From: Acheta domesticus
Taxonomy: Eukaryota > Arthropoda > Insecta > Orthoptera > Gryllidae
Assembly (NCBI GenBank): GCA_031308135.1
Contig: JAHLJT010009419.1
Coordinates: 30,904,869 to 30,968,868, forward strand
Length of the DNA stretch: 64,000 bases
Reading direction: 5' to 3'
Shown here: piece after piece, positions 35,991 through 46,480 of the stretch
How positions within the stretch are numbered: position 1 is the first letter of the stretch
Layout: the number at the start of each line of letters is the position of its first letter
Notes under the pieces: generated by a model
Seen by the model: the letters and a program-made list of their open reading frames with translations, nothing else
Told to the model about the DNA's origin: nothing
The model's database searches: none
Program-made: the position numbers and the translations under genes

Positions 35991-37690
35991 TTGGAGATGC
36001 ATTTGGAGAGAGGTTATGAAGGGACTGAAATGGGATTGGGGTGAGATTTAAGAGGGATTGGGCCGGGATTGGTGCAGGGTTGGGGAGGGTTTAGGGGGAA
36101 GCTGAAGAGAGTTTAGCAACATAGCTGAGAGTTGGGGAATATAATGAGACTGGTACGGTGCTGAGGATGGTGTGGGGCTGTGGTAGGGCTTGAGAAGAGC
36201 TGGAGGGACAGGGTCGCGAATGTGTGTGCTAGGAAGGGCTAATGTAGCGCTATGGGGGAAATGTGGTGACGCTGTGTGAGATGAGGGAGATATTAGTGAT
36301 GTTGGCTGAGGCAAAAAGTGGTGTGATTCGGATTGCGAATGGGAGGACAGTTTGAAATAAATGGTGTAATTTGAGAAAATGATTTTAGAAATGAAAGGAA
36401 TACGGAATAGATAGGTAATAATTACGGGGTTAGGGACAAAAAATGAACTTAACATAGGTTGTTATAAAGTAATGGTGCGAATGGAAGAAATAAATGATTT
36501 AAAGTAGGAATTAAAGGGCAAAATGAACAAATTAGAGAGGTGTACAATTGGACAAAACCGAGTATCAAAGATATTCATCGGAAATATGAGAAGAATGACT
36601 TTAATTTTTTAATAAACTGGGACAGAAAATATCACTTCGCGAATGTTTCGGGAATCATTGGCTTAGTAAGAGACTATAATTGTACTGAGCGAGGATGCAA
36701 AGAAAATAAACACTGAGAATAAACTTTGCGGGTAACAATAGATCATGCGTTTACGAGGTAGCAATGCGGCAACACCGATTGTTGGCTTTGGCCTCGTCGC
36801 GGTGGATGTATTATGGATGCGAACACATGCTAGAACTCAGACATCTGGCAGAGCAAAGTCAGCGATGCCAGGGTAGGTTGGGAAGCGAATGCAACGTAAT
36901 TGAGATTGGGAACCAAGAGATGTCCAAACAGACGGTTCTAGGGCGTGAGAATCAGGCAGAGCGGAAGTGTGAAGATGAGCTTTGGCTAGAAGGCACTAGT
37001 GGTAGAGGCTGCTTCAGGCACTGGCAACGCAGGTAGTACTGGCCTCGGTGACGGCAGCAGCGCCTGGTGGTGGATGGAGAGGTTACAATGGTGAAATTAC
37101 TGATAGTAAAATAAGAGGTGGTCTGGGACTGATATGAGTGGCAAAGTTCATTGCAGTGATAGCGAAGGTAGTGGAACGGGTCTCGGAGCTAATTGTAATG
37201 GTGGAAGGACAAGTTTAGATGAATAAGAATACGGAGTTCAGGATGTATGCGGATGCAAAATTAGTGAAATTTATGGAGATGGAAATAGTGGAAGTGAGCG
37301 TAAAGATGTTAGCGTTGTCAGCATGAGTTGTGGTACCAAAGATTGTGCTACCAGTAGTAATAAGGAATTGTATTGGTTACCGTTTCAGAGGAAGTTACAC
37401 TAGTGAATTGCGGGAAGGTAGTGATATTAGCAAATGACGTGGTAATGGCGGCAGAAGTGGGGAATTAGATAAGGATGGAGATAGAGATGTAGAGAGAGTT
37501 AAAAGTGGGAACCGTTACAAAGATGGAGATATAGATGTGGAAGGACACAGAAACAAAGAAGATTGACGATAAGAATGAAGAGCAACATGTAAATGGGAAG
37601 AAGTTGATGGCCAGAGACAGATTCTTAGATATGAAAATACTCCTGGAATCTGATATTGCAAGGAAACGGAAAAGGAGATGAAGACGGACA
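35991..37690. repeat. Decayed G-rich DNA leading to the 18-bp minisatellite
   Basis: Words such as GGGATTGGGG and GGGTTGGGGAGGGTTTAG recur between 35,940 and 36,110 with a G-over-C bias on the + strand that fades by about 36,340. 36,340-36,760 is A+T-rich and empty. From 36,800 to 37,690 G-over-C bias returns with GATGGAGATAG-type words that grade into the 18-bp array. No gene recognised. Confidence 0.4.
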
Positions 37691-38094
37691 TAGCGATGAA
37701 GACGGTCACGGATGAAGACGACTAAGGAGATAAAGACGGAGACGGTGTTGAAGACGGAGACGGCGATGAAGACGGAGACGGTGATGAAGGCGGAGATGGT
37801 GATGAAGGCGGAGACGGTGATGAAGGCGGAGACTGTGTTGAAGGCGGAGACGGCGATGAAGGCGGAGACGGCGATGAAGGCGGAGACGGTGATGAAGGCG
37901 GAGACGGCGATGAAGGCGGAGACGGCGATGAAGGCGGAGACGGCGATGAAGGCGGAGACGGTGATGAAGGCGGAGACGGTGATGAAGGCGGAGACGGTGA
38001 TGAAGGCGGAGACGGTGATGAAGGCGGAGACGGTGATGAAGGCTGAGACGGGGATGAAGGTGGAGACGGTGATGAAGGCGGATACAGTGATAAT
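37691..38094. repeat. 18-bp minisatellite, about 20 copies
   Basis: Unit GATGAAGGCGGAGACGGT with T/C variation at the last position and older units at both ends (GATGAAGACGG left; GATGAAGGTGGAGACGGT and GGCGGATACAGT right). The period is divisible by 3, so one + strand frame reads a six-residue Met-Lys-Ala-Glu-Thr-Val/Ala repeat and the - strand reads Arg-Leu-His/Arg repeats. There is no domain outside the array, so I regard the frames as incidental. Variation between units is mostly single C/T changes. Confidence 0.9.
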
Positions 38095-38279
38095 GTCGAA
38101 GTCGGAAACTAAAATGAAGATGTAGGCGGAAACAGAGAGGTAAACGAATAATATACGATGATGCCAAACATAATGATAGATTCACACAGAAACGGCGAAC
38201 GTAACTGAAATTGACACTGAAACGAATGAAATCGAAATGGAGACGAGGCAGGGAAGGAGATAAACACGAAACAGCGGCG

Positions 38280-38640
38280 ATGCCGACGCGTGGCATGGTG
38301 ACAGCGGAGGGGGGCGTGGCGGCGCTCAGCTATCGCAGGCCGACGGCGACGGCCGTGCGCGCTCGCGCGCGGGTGATAACCGAGGCATTAGTTGGGAGGT
38401 CGCGGCGCGCGCTTGTATTATGCAGCTTAAGTGACGGGGCGCGGGAACGTAAATTGCGCGCGCGCAGTATATTCAGGTGGCCGTGTGTTTGCAGGATTGG
38501 ATCCGCTGAGCTACGGCGCCGCGCGTCGCGTGGCGTGTGGCGGCGTCGTGTCGCGTTGCGCGCGTCAGCCGCTCTGCCACGCCCCGCGCCCCCCTCCGCC
38601 GCCAGCCCACTGCACGGCACCGCATCCATATGCAGATGGC
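38280..38640. other. G+C-rich, CpG-rich island
   Basis: CpG-dense sequence (GCGCGCGC words at 38,356-38,370 and 38,455-38,465) starting about 190 bp after the 18-bp minisatellite. Open frames on both strands lack domains. Confidence 0.5.
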
Positions 38641-38664
38641 AATTCATATACACGGGACTTGCGG

Positions 38665-38800
38665 CCCAGCATGTTCAGGCTTTCCTGTGCCACTAGGAAT
38701 GTCACGGCAACGACTTTTGCGCCTTAGTTATGTTATACGTCATCACGGTGGGCACCAACCTCTTGAAAGAGGAGAGCTTGGCGATTTAGTGGTTGAACCA
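38665..38800 (+). repeat. Dispersed repeat A, left of the candidate LTR
   Basis: GGCTTTCCTGTGCCACTAGG-AATGTCA (from about 38,676), then ACTTTTGCGCC, TATGTTATACGTC and ACCAACCTCTTGAAAGAG aligns in order with 40,703-40,850: GGCTTTCGTGTGTTTCTAGA-AATGTCA, then GAATTTTGCGCC, TATGTTGGCTCGT and ACTAATTTCTTGAGAGTG. The two copies are in direct orientation on either side of the candidate LTR. Confidence 0.5.
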
Positions 38801-39336
38801 CGCGTTTCATGTGAGAATATTATAGAGGATTTTTAATTAAATGGGATATTTGCTATATCTTGTGAAATGATATCATTTTCTGTTTTAGGAAAATTTTTTG
38901 GTCAGAATTCGATATTAATTTGTAAGATATTATAATTTTTGTAAGTGTAGCGGTACGCTATTTTTAATATTTTTTAAATTTCACAAATAACTGTCGATGC
39001 GAGGCGTCCACCTCCCGCCGCAGCCAGCCGGGTCGGCGCGCCCCCTCCGCTAATGGAAGGGATGACAGCACGCGCCCCTCTAAAGTTTATGGCCATCGTC
39101 CGCGAGTCGACCCTCATCCCGTCACGCACCCGGGCGCCGAAGAAGAGATTAGAGACGTGTGCCGATCCCGCCGTTCCGGGTATCATGCGCACTGAGTACC
39201 CAGGCCGTCCTTCGCAGCTTTCTCCGGGGGTCCCAACGGACATTCCGCGTACCCTTTACTGACCTACTTCCGAAGTCAGACGGAGAGCGTTTTCCAGACA
39301 GAGATAGGGCTACGGAAAATTCCTAGAATCACCGGA

Positions 39337-39387
39337 CCTGATTGGCCGAGGACAAAATTACGGCGTAGTAGCACTTAGCCAATCAGG
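39337..39387. promoter_or_regulatory. Paired CCAAT boxes in inverted repeat
   Basis: CCTGATTGGC (39,337-39,346) and its exact inverse GCCAATCAGG (39,378-39,387) each contain a CCAAT core in opposite orientation. Each is followed by a related word, GACAAAATTACGG and GGCAAAATTCCGT, 37 bp apart. This is the form of an NF-Y-type promoter-proximal region and could belong to LTR transcription. It could alternatively be an ordinary promoter with a transcript running right. Confidence 0.45.
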
Positions 39388-39518
39388 GGCAAAATTCCGT
39401 GGGGTGGGAGCGATTTTGGGGCACTTTTGAATTTTCGGGGTGGCGGAACGAGGGCACCTCCACGCTAGAGGCGTAGGGGAGAAAATCACTTCTTCTTGTT
39501 CGATTGAGCTGGGGGGGG

Positions 39519-39635
39519 GGCGAGCGCCGCGGAGCGAGTAACAGCTCCGGCGCCGCGTTCGAACACTACGTTTACTCGACTTGTCTTGGGTGGCGAGCGC
39601 CGCGGAGTAAGTGATAGCTCCGGCGCCGCGTTCGA
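39519..39635. repeat. Tandem 44-bp block, two copies 73 bp apart
   Basis: GGCGAGCGCCGCGGAG followed by a 4-base variable spot and AGCTCCGGCGCCGCGTTCGA occurs at 39,519-39,562 and 39,592-39,635 with about four differences. It is typical of duplicated enhancer-like blocks in LTR U3 regions, but function is inferred only. A run of ten G precedes the first copy. Confidence 0.8.
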
Positions 39636-40685
39636 GGGAGAATTATTATTTTGGGACTTAGTTCGTGGACTCTGAGCTCTGCCGTGGGCAGTGACCGGTG
39701 ACTAGTTTTCTCCGAGATTCGTGATCGTGAAAACTCCAGAGAACTTTCCGTAAGAACTGCTGATTTGTGTGAACGGAATTCGCGATCATTCACGATCCGG
39801 GCCAGCTGACCGTCGCCGCCGCCGCCGTCACCGCCGCAGCCGCTGTCGCCGCCGCCGCTCCTTTGGTAGCTATTGTGGAAGGACGTTTCTCGGCCTGGCA
39901 GGGCCATCTCAGCCGCCGACCCAGACGGAGAGAAGCCGACGCCGCCGCGACCCCCGCCGCCGCCGCCGAGGGCCGCCTACACGCCGCCCCATTCAGGCAT
40001 AAACTTCGGTCAACGACCGCCAAAGAACTATTGTGCATTGCAGTGCCGCGCTTAGGCACTTGTTTCCTCATTATTGTCAGCCAGAAGGCAAATGGCCTAG
40101 AGTTTGTTGGGGCCTGTAAAGGAATTTGATTGTAATTCTCGTTCTTTACTTTTTTTTAGATTTAAGTTTTATCTCATTTTTTCTTTCGTTTCTAACTGAG
40201 CTCATCAGGTAGGGCCTTTCTTAACTCTTTGAATCACTGTAACTTCCCCGGCCTATTATTAGGCGGGAATAAACCTTTTTATTTGCTTTACCAACCACTG
40301 AATTGTTTCTGTAGTTAGCAAACGCCTTACGACTCCTTCCATCCGAGTTAGATTCTAAGCAGGTGACAAAGTTGGCCGACTGAGCTAGGCCCGGGCCGCC
40401 CTCGTTGACTTCGGCGCACACCCACGCCGCCGGAGCTCGACGCTGTGGTTGACAATCGACGCCACCGTGTGGCTCGATAACGAACGTTGGGTGTGACATA
40501 AGATATTATTAATTTATTAGATATTAATTTGTTAGATATTATTAACCAGCAGACGTTTCATTTCAAATATTAAGCATAAAGTAAAGTTCAATTTTCAAAT
40601 GAAAATTTTGAACACAAAATGGCTATTCATATATTACTAGGTACTTTTCTAAAATTACGTAAAAATAATTCATATAGTTTTAGAT

Positions 40686-40860
40686 GCTTGTCTAAAGTGT
40701 TTTGGCTTTCGTGTGTTTCTAGAAATGTCAATACAGTGAATTTTGCGCCATGTATGTTGGCTCGTTGAATTTTGCGCCGTATATGTTGGCTCGTTAAACA
40801 CTAATTTCTTGAGAGTGGGACGTTCAGGCGCTAGTAGGTGGACTATCACAGTCCTGTGAG
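40686..40860 (+). repeat. Dispersed repeat B with internal 29-bp duplication
   Basis: Direct-orientation relative of repeat A (38,665-38,800). It carries an internal duplication of GAATTTTGCGCC-TATGTTGGCTCGTT, at about 40,738 and 40,767, absent from copy A. I see nothing notable between 40,520 and 40,685 apart from AGATATTATTAATTT words repeated at 40,501-40,545. Confidence 0.5.
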
Positions 40861-41984
40861 TGTATATAAAACTAATTCAAACAATATTGTTACTTCAATA
40901 GAAACTTCAGTATCGATTGTAAATATCGTTCTACTCTCTCTTTCCTTGTTTTTCTTTCGAATACAAAAACACTATTTGAGCTGAAACGCATTTTCTCCTT
41001 TGTCTGAATTTGTCAGCAAAATTTTCATTTCACATACTATACAGGTCGACATTTTACAGTGCTCTAAAACACACACAGCAAGATCAAAGAGAGGTAAACA
41101 AACAAAAAATGTCCAAAATATAACAAGACCTTGTAGAATGAACCAATATTTTACATATTACGTAACATTAGTAATCTTCTTTTTATTAATATACATTGTG
41201 TATTCTGTGGGATGTTACCAAATACTCAGCGAATAAAAAAAAGGCTATGATAAACAAGCATTCAAAACCATTGTACTACATAGCCTCATTGTTTTGCATG
41301 TTCGCCTTTAAAACTGGTCACTTGTGTATACATTGAAAGAAACAACAATACGCTTATAAAACACCACTTTCTAAAAACGTGTGAAAATGAAATACCACAA
41401 ACATTGTGTGGTGATGGCGGGCAGAATTCATTGTGTATGTATTATTCATTGCATTGTAATGCACTGCATAAACAAAACAGGATTCGGTAGGAAGATTTCG
41501 AACAGTATTGTTAGTTTCTCGAATACGTTACGCAGGACTGTCACGAGTCTACCAATGAAATTTTCTACAACACGTTCCACACCATACAAAAATGTAAAAA
41601 TTGTAAAAAGAAAACATTGTAGCAAAAAATGTAAAAATGATGTCAAAAATGGAACGAGTGGAAGAAATTGAAAGTGGTATTTTTTAACACAATTAAAAAT
41701 ATATATTTACATAATTCACAGTGACAAAGAAAACTGTTACATTTTCTTATTTTGTGTATAAATAGGGTATGTATAAGGAAGTTCCCGTATTGGGTGCTCG
41801 GAAATTCTGTGTAACCCACGCGACAACCGGAGGCCCTTGCCCTCTACGGAATTGTGACGGGCAATAATTTCCTAATTATCATTTCATCGTGATATTCAAA
41901 ACACTACATCGTTTTTAAATTTTTGTCAGTGTGTTATTCTTTAACAATAAATTTTACAATATATTGTAAAATAAACATCAGTTA
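40861..41984. other. A+T-rich intergenic DNA, nothing recognised
   Basis: Short lysine/asparagine-rich frames only; no supported gene or repeat. Confidence 0.55.
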
Positions 41985-42100
41985 CTATTATTGTTGTTGT
42001 TATTATTATTATTATTATTAATATTAACGCCTCATGGTCAGCGTACTACCTTTTTGTAGTCCGAACCCGGGTTCCATTCATGGTCGGGACAAAAAAAATA
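41985..42100 (+). mobile_element. tRNA-like SINE fragment after (TTA)n
   Basis: A GTT/TTA microsatellite (41,985-42,024) is followed by CCTCATGGTCAGCGTACTAC, with an A-box-like TGGTCAGCGTA at 42,035-42,045, then GAACCCGGGTTCCATTCATG with a B-box-like GGTTCCATTCA at 42,070-42,080, and then an A-rich run. Spacing is tRNA-like. This head differs from the five-copy family, so it is probably another tRNA-derived element. It is too degenerate to be a functional tRNA gene. Confidence 0.5.
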
Positions 42101-42369
42101 GTTGCAGCTTTCCAATGTAATCGTTTCAGTTTCTATTATTGTGGGACGAAAGAGAGGCTCAGGCAAGAATGTTGGATATGGTTAAGGGAAAATGTCATGA
42201 TCATCACAGGTCTCTGTTAATCACAGATTTCGATTATAAATAAAAAAGGGCCGAAGGCTTGGGAACGTCGGTAGGTGGCAAAAATGGATCAATCCGACTC
42301 TGAAATGCCAAATATTATTATTACTATTAAGATTATTTGTATTATTTATGTCGATTATGAGTGGGAAGG

Positions 42370-42612
42370 TGTATGACCCACTTTCCCATTGAAGTTAACT
42401 GGAAGAGAAAGGAATGGGAAGGGAAGATCGCGGTCAGTCCTTGTGTCTTCGGATAGAGTGTTGCTCCAGCATTCATCTGGATACGATACGAGCAACCATG
42501 GAAATCACTAAGACGGTCTACAAACCCTATTCCAGGAGTCGCCACAAAATTGGCGTTCCATCACATGAAGTCGAACTCACGATCTCTCAGTCTTCGTCAC
42601 TTAAACCATGAT
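42370..42612 (-). mobile_element. tRNA-derived SINE-like repeat, copy 3
   Basis: On the + strand AAGGAATGGGAAGGGAAGAT-CGCGGTCAGTCC (near 42,410), CCAGCATTCATCTGG (near 42,466) and CAACCATGGAAATC (near 42,494) line up with AAGGAATGAGAAGGAAAGAT, CCAACATTCGCCTAG and AACCACGGAAAAGT of the 53.3-kb copy. On the - strand the head shows TGGTTTAAGTGACGAAGACT and a B-box-like AGTTCGACTTC (about 42,578 down to 42,568). It belongs to the same family, on the - strand, more diverged. Confidence 0.55.
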
Positions 42613-44620
42613 TTCTCTTTAATATTAATTTGAACGTTGTTTTATATTTGATTAAGAGAATTGGATGATTTGTTTTTGTAATTATTTAGACATGTATCTC
42701 TTTTATAAAAGAGTTTTATAAAAAATTGAACGTTGCCCGAGCTGAAAGCAAAATCAAAAACAAATTTTCTTTTTAAAAAAAGAGACACTGAATTATATGG
42801 AGTTATTAAATACGCCGTCAATGAAAAGATCTCAATTCTCTCAAATGAATATAAATTTAAAATACCGGCTAGTTTCATTATACATTTTTCTAGTTCAACA
42901 TAAATCGTTTTAAAGGTTTTCAAATTATATTTTTTAATTACCAAATGGCAGTTTTTAACTTTGCACATTTAACATAATTATAGTTTTTGAGGTTGTTCTA
43001 TTAGATCTCTGAGCATGTAATAATTTTTTACATTGTCAACTATTACTGTGAAGGTGTTACCGTTAAAAAACGGAAGATGCTATTAATTTTTCAAGTGCTG
43101 CGATTCAATTGTAAATTATTGCCGACGTGGAAACGTATTGAAGCAACTTTTCGATTTCATTATTGTTTATTTAATTAGTTGTATATCAAACTTTGTTAAT
43201 CGTTTGTTTTACGTACTTAATTACCCATTTGTTGTTTGCATAATATTTTAATTCTCGTACTTTCTGTTTGCTTTCTAAGAAATGGGAAGATAAGATAAAA
43301 TAAAGGTCTTGAAGGATATTTCAGAATACGCTTTTGTTTTGGAACTAGAGTTTTCTTACTAATCTCAAAACTCCTTAACAAAAATCATACAAAAATAAAT
43401 CTTTGAAGGTAATAAAGTTAAGTGAGAGTTAATCATAAACTTACAGAATTAAACAAACGAGGACCAATTAATTATCTCTGGGATGAAATGGAAATCTCCG
43501 GGATAAGCCCTTTTGTGCTTGTGCGCCGACGATAAAGACAGCTTGGCTTTTTGGAATAATTTACGCTCAATCTTTTTGTAGAGATATACAGTGGAATCTA
43601 ATGTTTACCTTTTAATTTCAACTAATAAATCTTTTTAATTGAGCAATTGCTAAGTAGAAATGAAGAATTATAGCAGCTGAGATATTCGGATTCTTCCTTG
43701 ACAGAAGGAAGATTAATTACAAAATGGAAGAAGGAAGAGAAGGAAGACTTATCCCTCGTAATCGCATTACTGCGGCGTACATGACAGAAATCAACCTGCA
43801 GAGAGTAGTAAATATATCAACATTCATTTATTAAGATTTTCGGAGAGTCATTTCGAGCGTTGACACTTTCTTATTCATTGCATCGTTTTACGGAATGCAT
43901 CAATTAGAAAGGCCAGTTCTATATACAAAACGAATATAATCATAGAAAAAAATAGAAGAGAAATGAAGCCTGAAAATAATTTTCAAGAGACATAGTATAT
44001 TGAGAAATAATTTAATGTTTTATATTAGTTTATGTTCACAGACAAGAAAGGACAATACGTGTGCATAATTCAAGACTTCGTATGTATGTAAAGATAAATA
44101 TTGGTTTTCAAATTTTGCGGAAAAATACGTGAACTTTTTCTTAACATGTACATGAAGTGAATGATAGATTTATGATTAAGGGAATCATCAATTTCATCTT
44201 CTCCCTTCTACGATTCAAACTTCTAAACTACATTCTTTGAACTGCACAAACACGTGTAGAGATTAATTTTAGAATTTTCTGTCTGTTGTTTTATTACATA
44301 TACACCAAATAACAATTGCTGAAATAACGAAATGAAACATAACTTAATATACATGCCAATACATAAAATAAACAAGAAGCCTTACTCCGCAGATTATAAT
44401 CTTTTTAATAATATATTAGTTATTTGATAACTGAATAGTAATATTACGTTTACACAGTAATAATTTTTGAAATCAAAAATCACTAGATGAAACCGAGAAG
44501 AGGCAATGCTAGTCTAAATCGAATTAAAAAAAACAACTTTTCTTCGAATTATTTTATATCAAACCAACTGGAGCCCTCTGTAACGAAGTGCTGAATTAGA
44601 CATAGAGTGTGACAATCCTC
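42613..44620. other. A+T-rich intergenic DNA, nothing recognised
   Basis: No supported feature in about 2 kb. Confidence 0.55.
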
Positions 44621-45600
44621 TGCGCCAAGGATCCCCGCCGCCATCGGTCCGGCATCACACTCGCTCCAGAACCGTCCTCGCCTCACCCCGGCCCTTGCCC
44701 TTCCGTCCGCGTAGCCCCCGCCCTCGCCTCCCCGCCGCACTCACACCTGACGCCTTTTCCCAGCGTCGTTTTACCCTTACACCACTCCCGCCCCCACGTC
44801 GCCCTAGGCCTCGTCCTCGCGCCATCTCTAACCTCGCAACGTCCTCGTTCTTCCCCACACCACCCTGTCTCCGAGCCGCCCTCGCTCTTGTGCTGCCCTC
44901 CGTCTCCGCATCGCGCTTGCCCTCCGCCCCGCCCCCGCCGCTCCCACTCCCGCGTGGCGGGCGCGAAGGTGCCCCACGGCGCGGTGCGGCGCGACGCGAC
45001 GCGACGCGGACTCCTCGCCGGCCAATTAGCGGCTTTCAAATATTGACGCGCGGCCGGGTTTGATTAGCGCCGGGCGCGCCGCGCGCGTGTCACGCCGCCC
45101 GCACGCAATTATTCAGGCGGCGGGGGCGGCCGCCGGTAGGGGTCCGGGGGCGTGGGCGAGGGCGTGGGCGAGGGCGTGGGCGAGGGCGTGGGCGAGGGCG
45201 TGGGCGAGGGTGTGGGCGAGGGCGTGGGCGAGGGCGTGGGCGAGGGCGTGGGCGAGGGCGTGGGCGAGGGCGTGGGCGAGGGCGTGGGCGAGGGCGTGGG
45301 CGAGGGCGTGGGCGAGGGCGTGGGCGACGGCGAGGGCGACGGCGAGGGCGAGAGCGTGGGCGAGGGCGAGGGCGGGGGCGGGGGCGAGGGCGAGGGCGAG
45401 AGCGAAGGGCACGAAAGGCGAGGGAGAGGGCGAGAACGGTGACGGGTTGCGGGGGTGGGAGGGGTTGAGGGGGAGGGGCGGGTTGCGGGGAGAGGCGGGT
45501 TAGGGGGAGGGGTCGAGGGCGGGGGCAAGGATGAGGATGAGGGCGGGGCGTGCGCGAGGGCGAATGGCCGGCTGAAGAACGAAAGATTACCGCGCACAAA
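44621..45600. other. G+C-rich island with C-to-G strand-skew switch
   Basis: The + strand is C-rich with few G from about 44,640 to 44,955 (CTCGCC, CCCGCC words). It passes through a CpG-dense core at 44,955-45,115, where short A+T-containing words (AAATATTGACGCG, TTTGATTAGCG) interrupt the G+C, and is G-rich from 45,115 to 45,560. Long Ala/Arg/Trp- or Pro-rich frames come from this asymmetry and the 12-bp array and are not genes. Confidence 0.65.
45149..45327. repeat. 12-bp minisatellite, about 15 copies
   Basis: Unit GGCGTGGGCGAG with one GGTGTGGGCGAG variant near 45,209. It degrades rightward into 6-bp GGCGAG/GGCGAC words to about 45,425. The + strand frame reads Ala-Trp-Ala-Arg repeats, and other frames are equally periodic. 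Confidence 0.9.
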
Positions 45601-46265
45601 GAGTGGTGATTGAACACGACGACACAGTTAAGAGAATACATATAGATGGAAAAAAGATGGCGTAGTGGCCGAGGCCATCAAGAACGGAATTAGGAGACGG
45701 TAGAGGCGGGAAATGGGAGTTGAAACAATGGGAGTTATAGGAATAGTGCACGAGGGCGTGGGAGCGAGAGAGAATTCAAGAGAGAGGAAACAAGAACAAG
45801 GAACGAGAAAGAAAAAATAATGGCGTGTGGTTAAGTGCTAGAGACCAAAAAGGGCAAGAAAACGGCGCGGAGACAAGAGAGGCGCATCAGAGGCGTTGAA
45901 ATAAGGTGATGAAAGAAGACGACACGAAGGTGATGAGATGAGTGTGAAAGATGAGACGAAGTGTCGGCAAGTAGGCGTTGGCGAAGGGAGGTTGATGAAG
46001 CGCGTTTAAAATTCAATCGCGGATTGGACTTGACCAATTGATGAACTTGTCAGATTGAACTCAACTCAATGCCTGACTCTTGACTATTCTCTGGCCTAAT
46101 ATCCGTGTACTAGCTTTAAAATCAGAATTGTTTGGGATCACAGGGGAACGATTGGAAGGGGATAGGATTATAACCCAATCAAGCCAACCTACAGAAATAA
46201 ATTGGATTGCATTTGGTAAGGAAGGGTCGCAACCGGTCTGTAAACGCGTCGTTCTATTTTAAAGG
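45601..46265. other. Purine-rich then mixed intergenic DNA
   Basis: GAGA-type purine-rich + strand to about 45,990, then balanced DNA. Nothing recognised. Confidence 0.4.
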
Positions 46266-46269
46266 ATGA

Positions 46270-46480
46270 ACCCACTATTCGGCTCTACGGTTGTGGGTGG
46301 GTTTACAATGGAAAAGAAAGAATAGAGCACAATCCATTATTTAATGTACTCCTTCGGCATTCACCTCCAACTGACGGAGAAAATCACGAAAACGTTCAGT
46401 CGAAACAGGTTTAAGAATTCTCGTCAAGCTGGCCGGCCGTTCCGTGAGCCGGCCTCTAAAATTCTGAGACAGTGTTTTGA
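46270..46480 (-). mobile_element. tRNA-derived SINE-like repeat, copy 4 (diverged)
   Basis: GGCATTCACCTCCAACTGAC-GGAGAAAATCACGAAAAC, then CAGTCGAAACAGG, AAGAATTCTCGTC and GCTGGCCGGCCG (46,356-46,440) follow in order the 53.4-kb copy: CATTCGCCTAGTGTTGATC, GGAGAAACCACGGAAAA, CCGATCAAAGCAGCCGG and TAGAATTCTCCTCC. No clear A or B box remains. Family membership rests on this one shared block. Confidence 0.4.

Larger units (their letters stand above)
38946..40498. mobile_element. Candidate solo LTR, about 1.55 kb
   Basis: The block starts TGTAGCGGTACGC and ends GTTGGGTGTGACA, giving the TGT...ACA ends typical of LTRs. It is flanked by TAAG at 38,942-38,945 and TAAG at 40,499-40,502, a 4-bp duplication of the size usual for Gypsy-type insertions. 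It is G+C-rich against A+T-rich flanks and contains paired CCAAT boxes, a tandem 44-bp block and AATAAA at about 40,268 on the + strand. Orientation is uncertain. No gag or pol reading frame lies on either side, hence solo. The ends were chosen by looking for matching TG/CA plus duplication, so coincidence is possible. Confidence 0.5.

Noticed and set aside
40372..40400. tRNA-Lys-like 5' half on the - strand (GCCCGGGCC then TAGCTCAGTCGG, a good A box)
   Set aside because: No B box or acceptor-stem partner follows at tRNA spacing, so a tRNA gene or SINE head is not supported; it lies inside the candidate LTR.
42026..42090. A real tRNA gene
   Set aside because: A/B-box-like words are present, but the acceptor and anticodon stems cannot be paired; treated as a SINE fragment.
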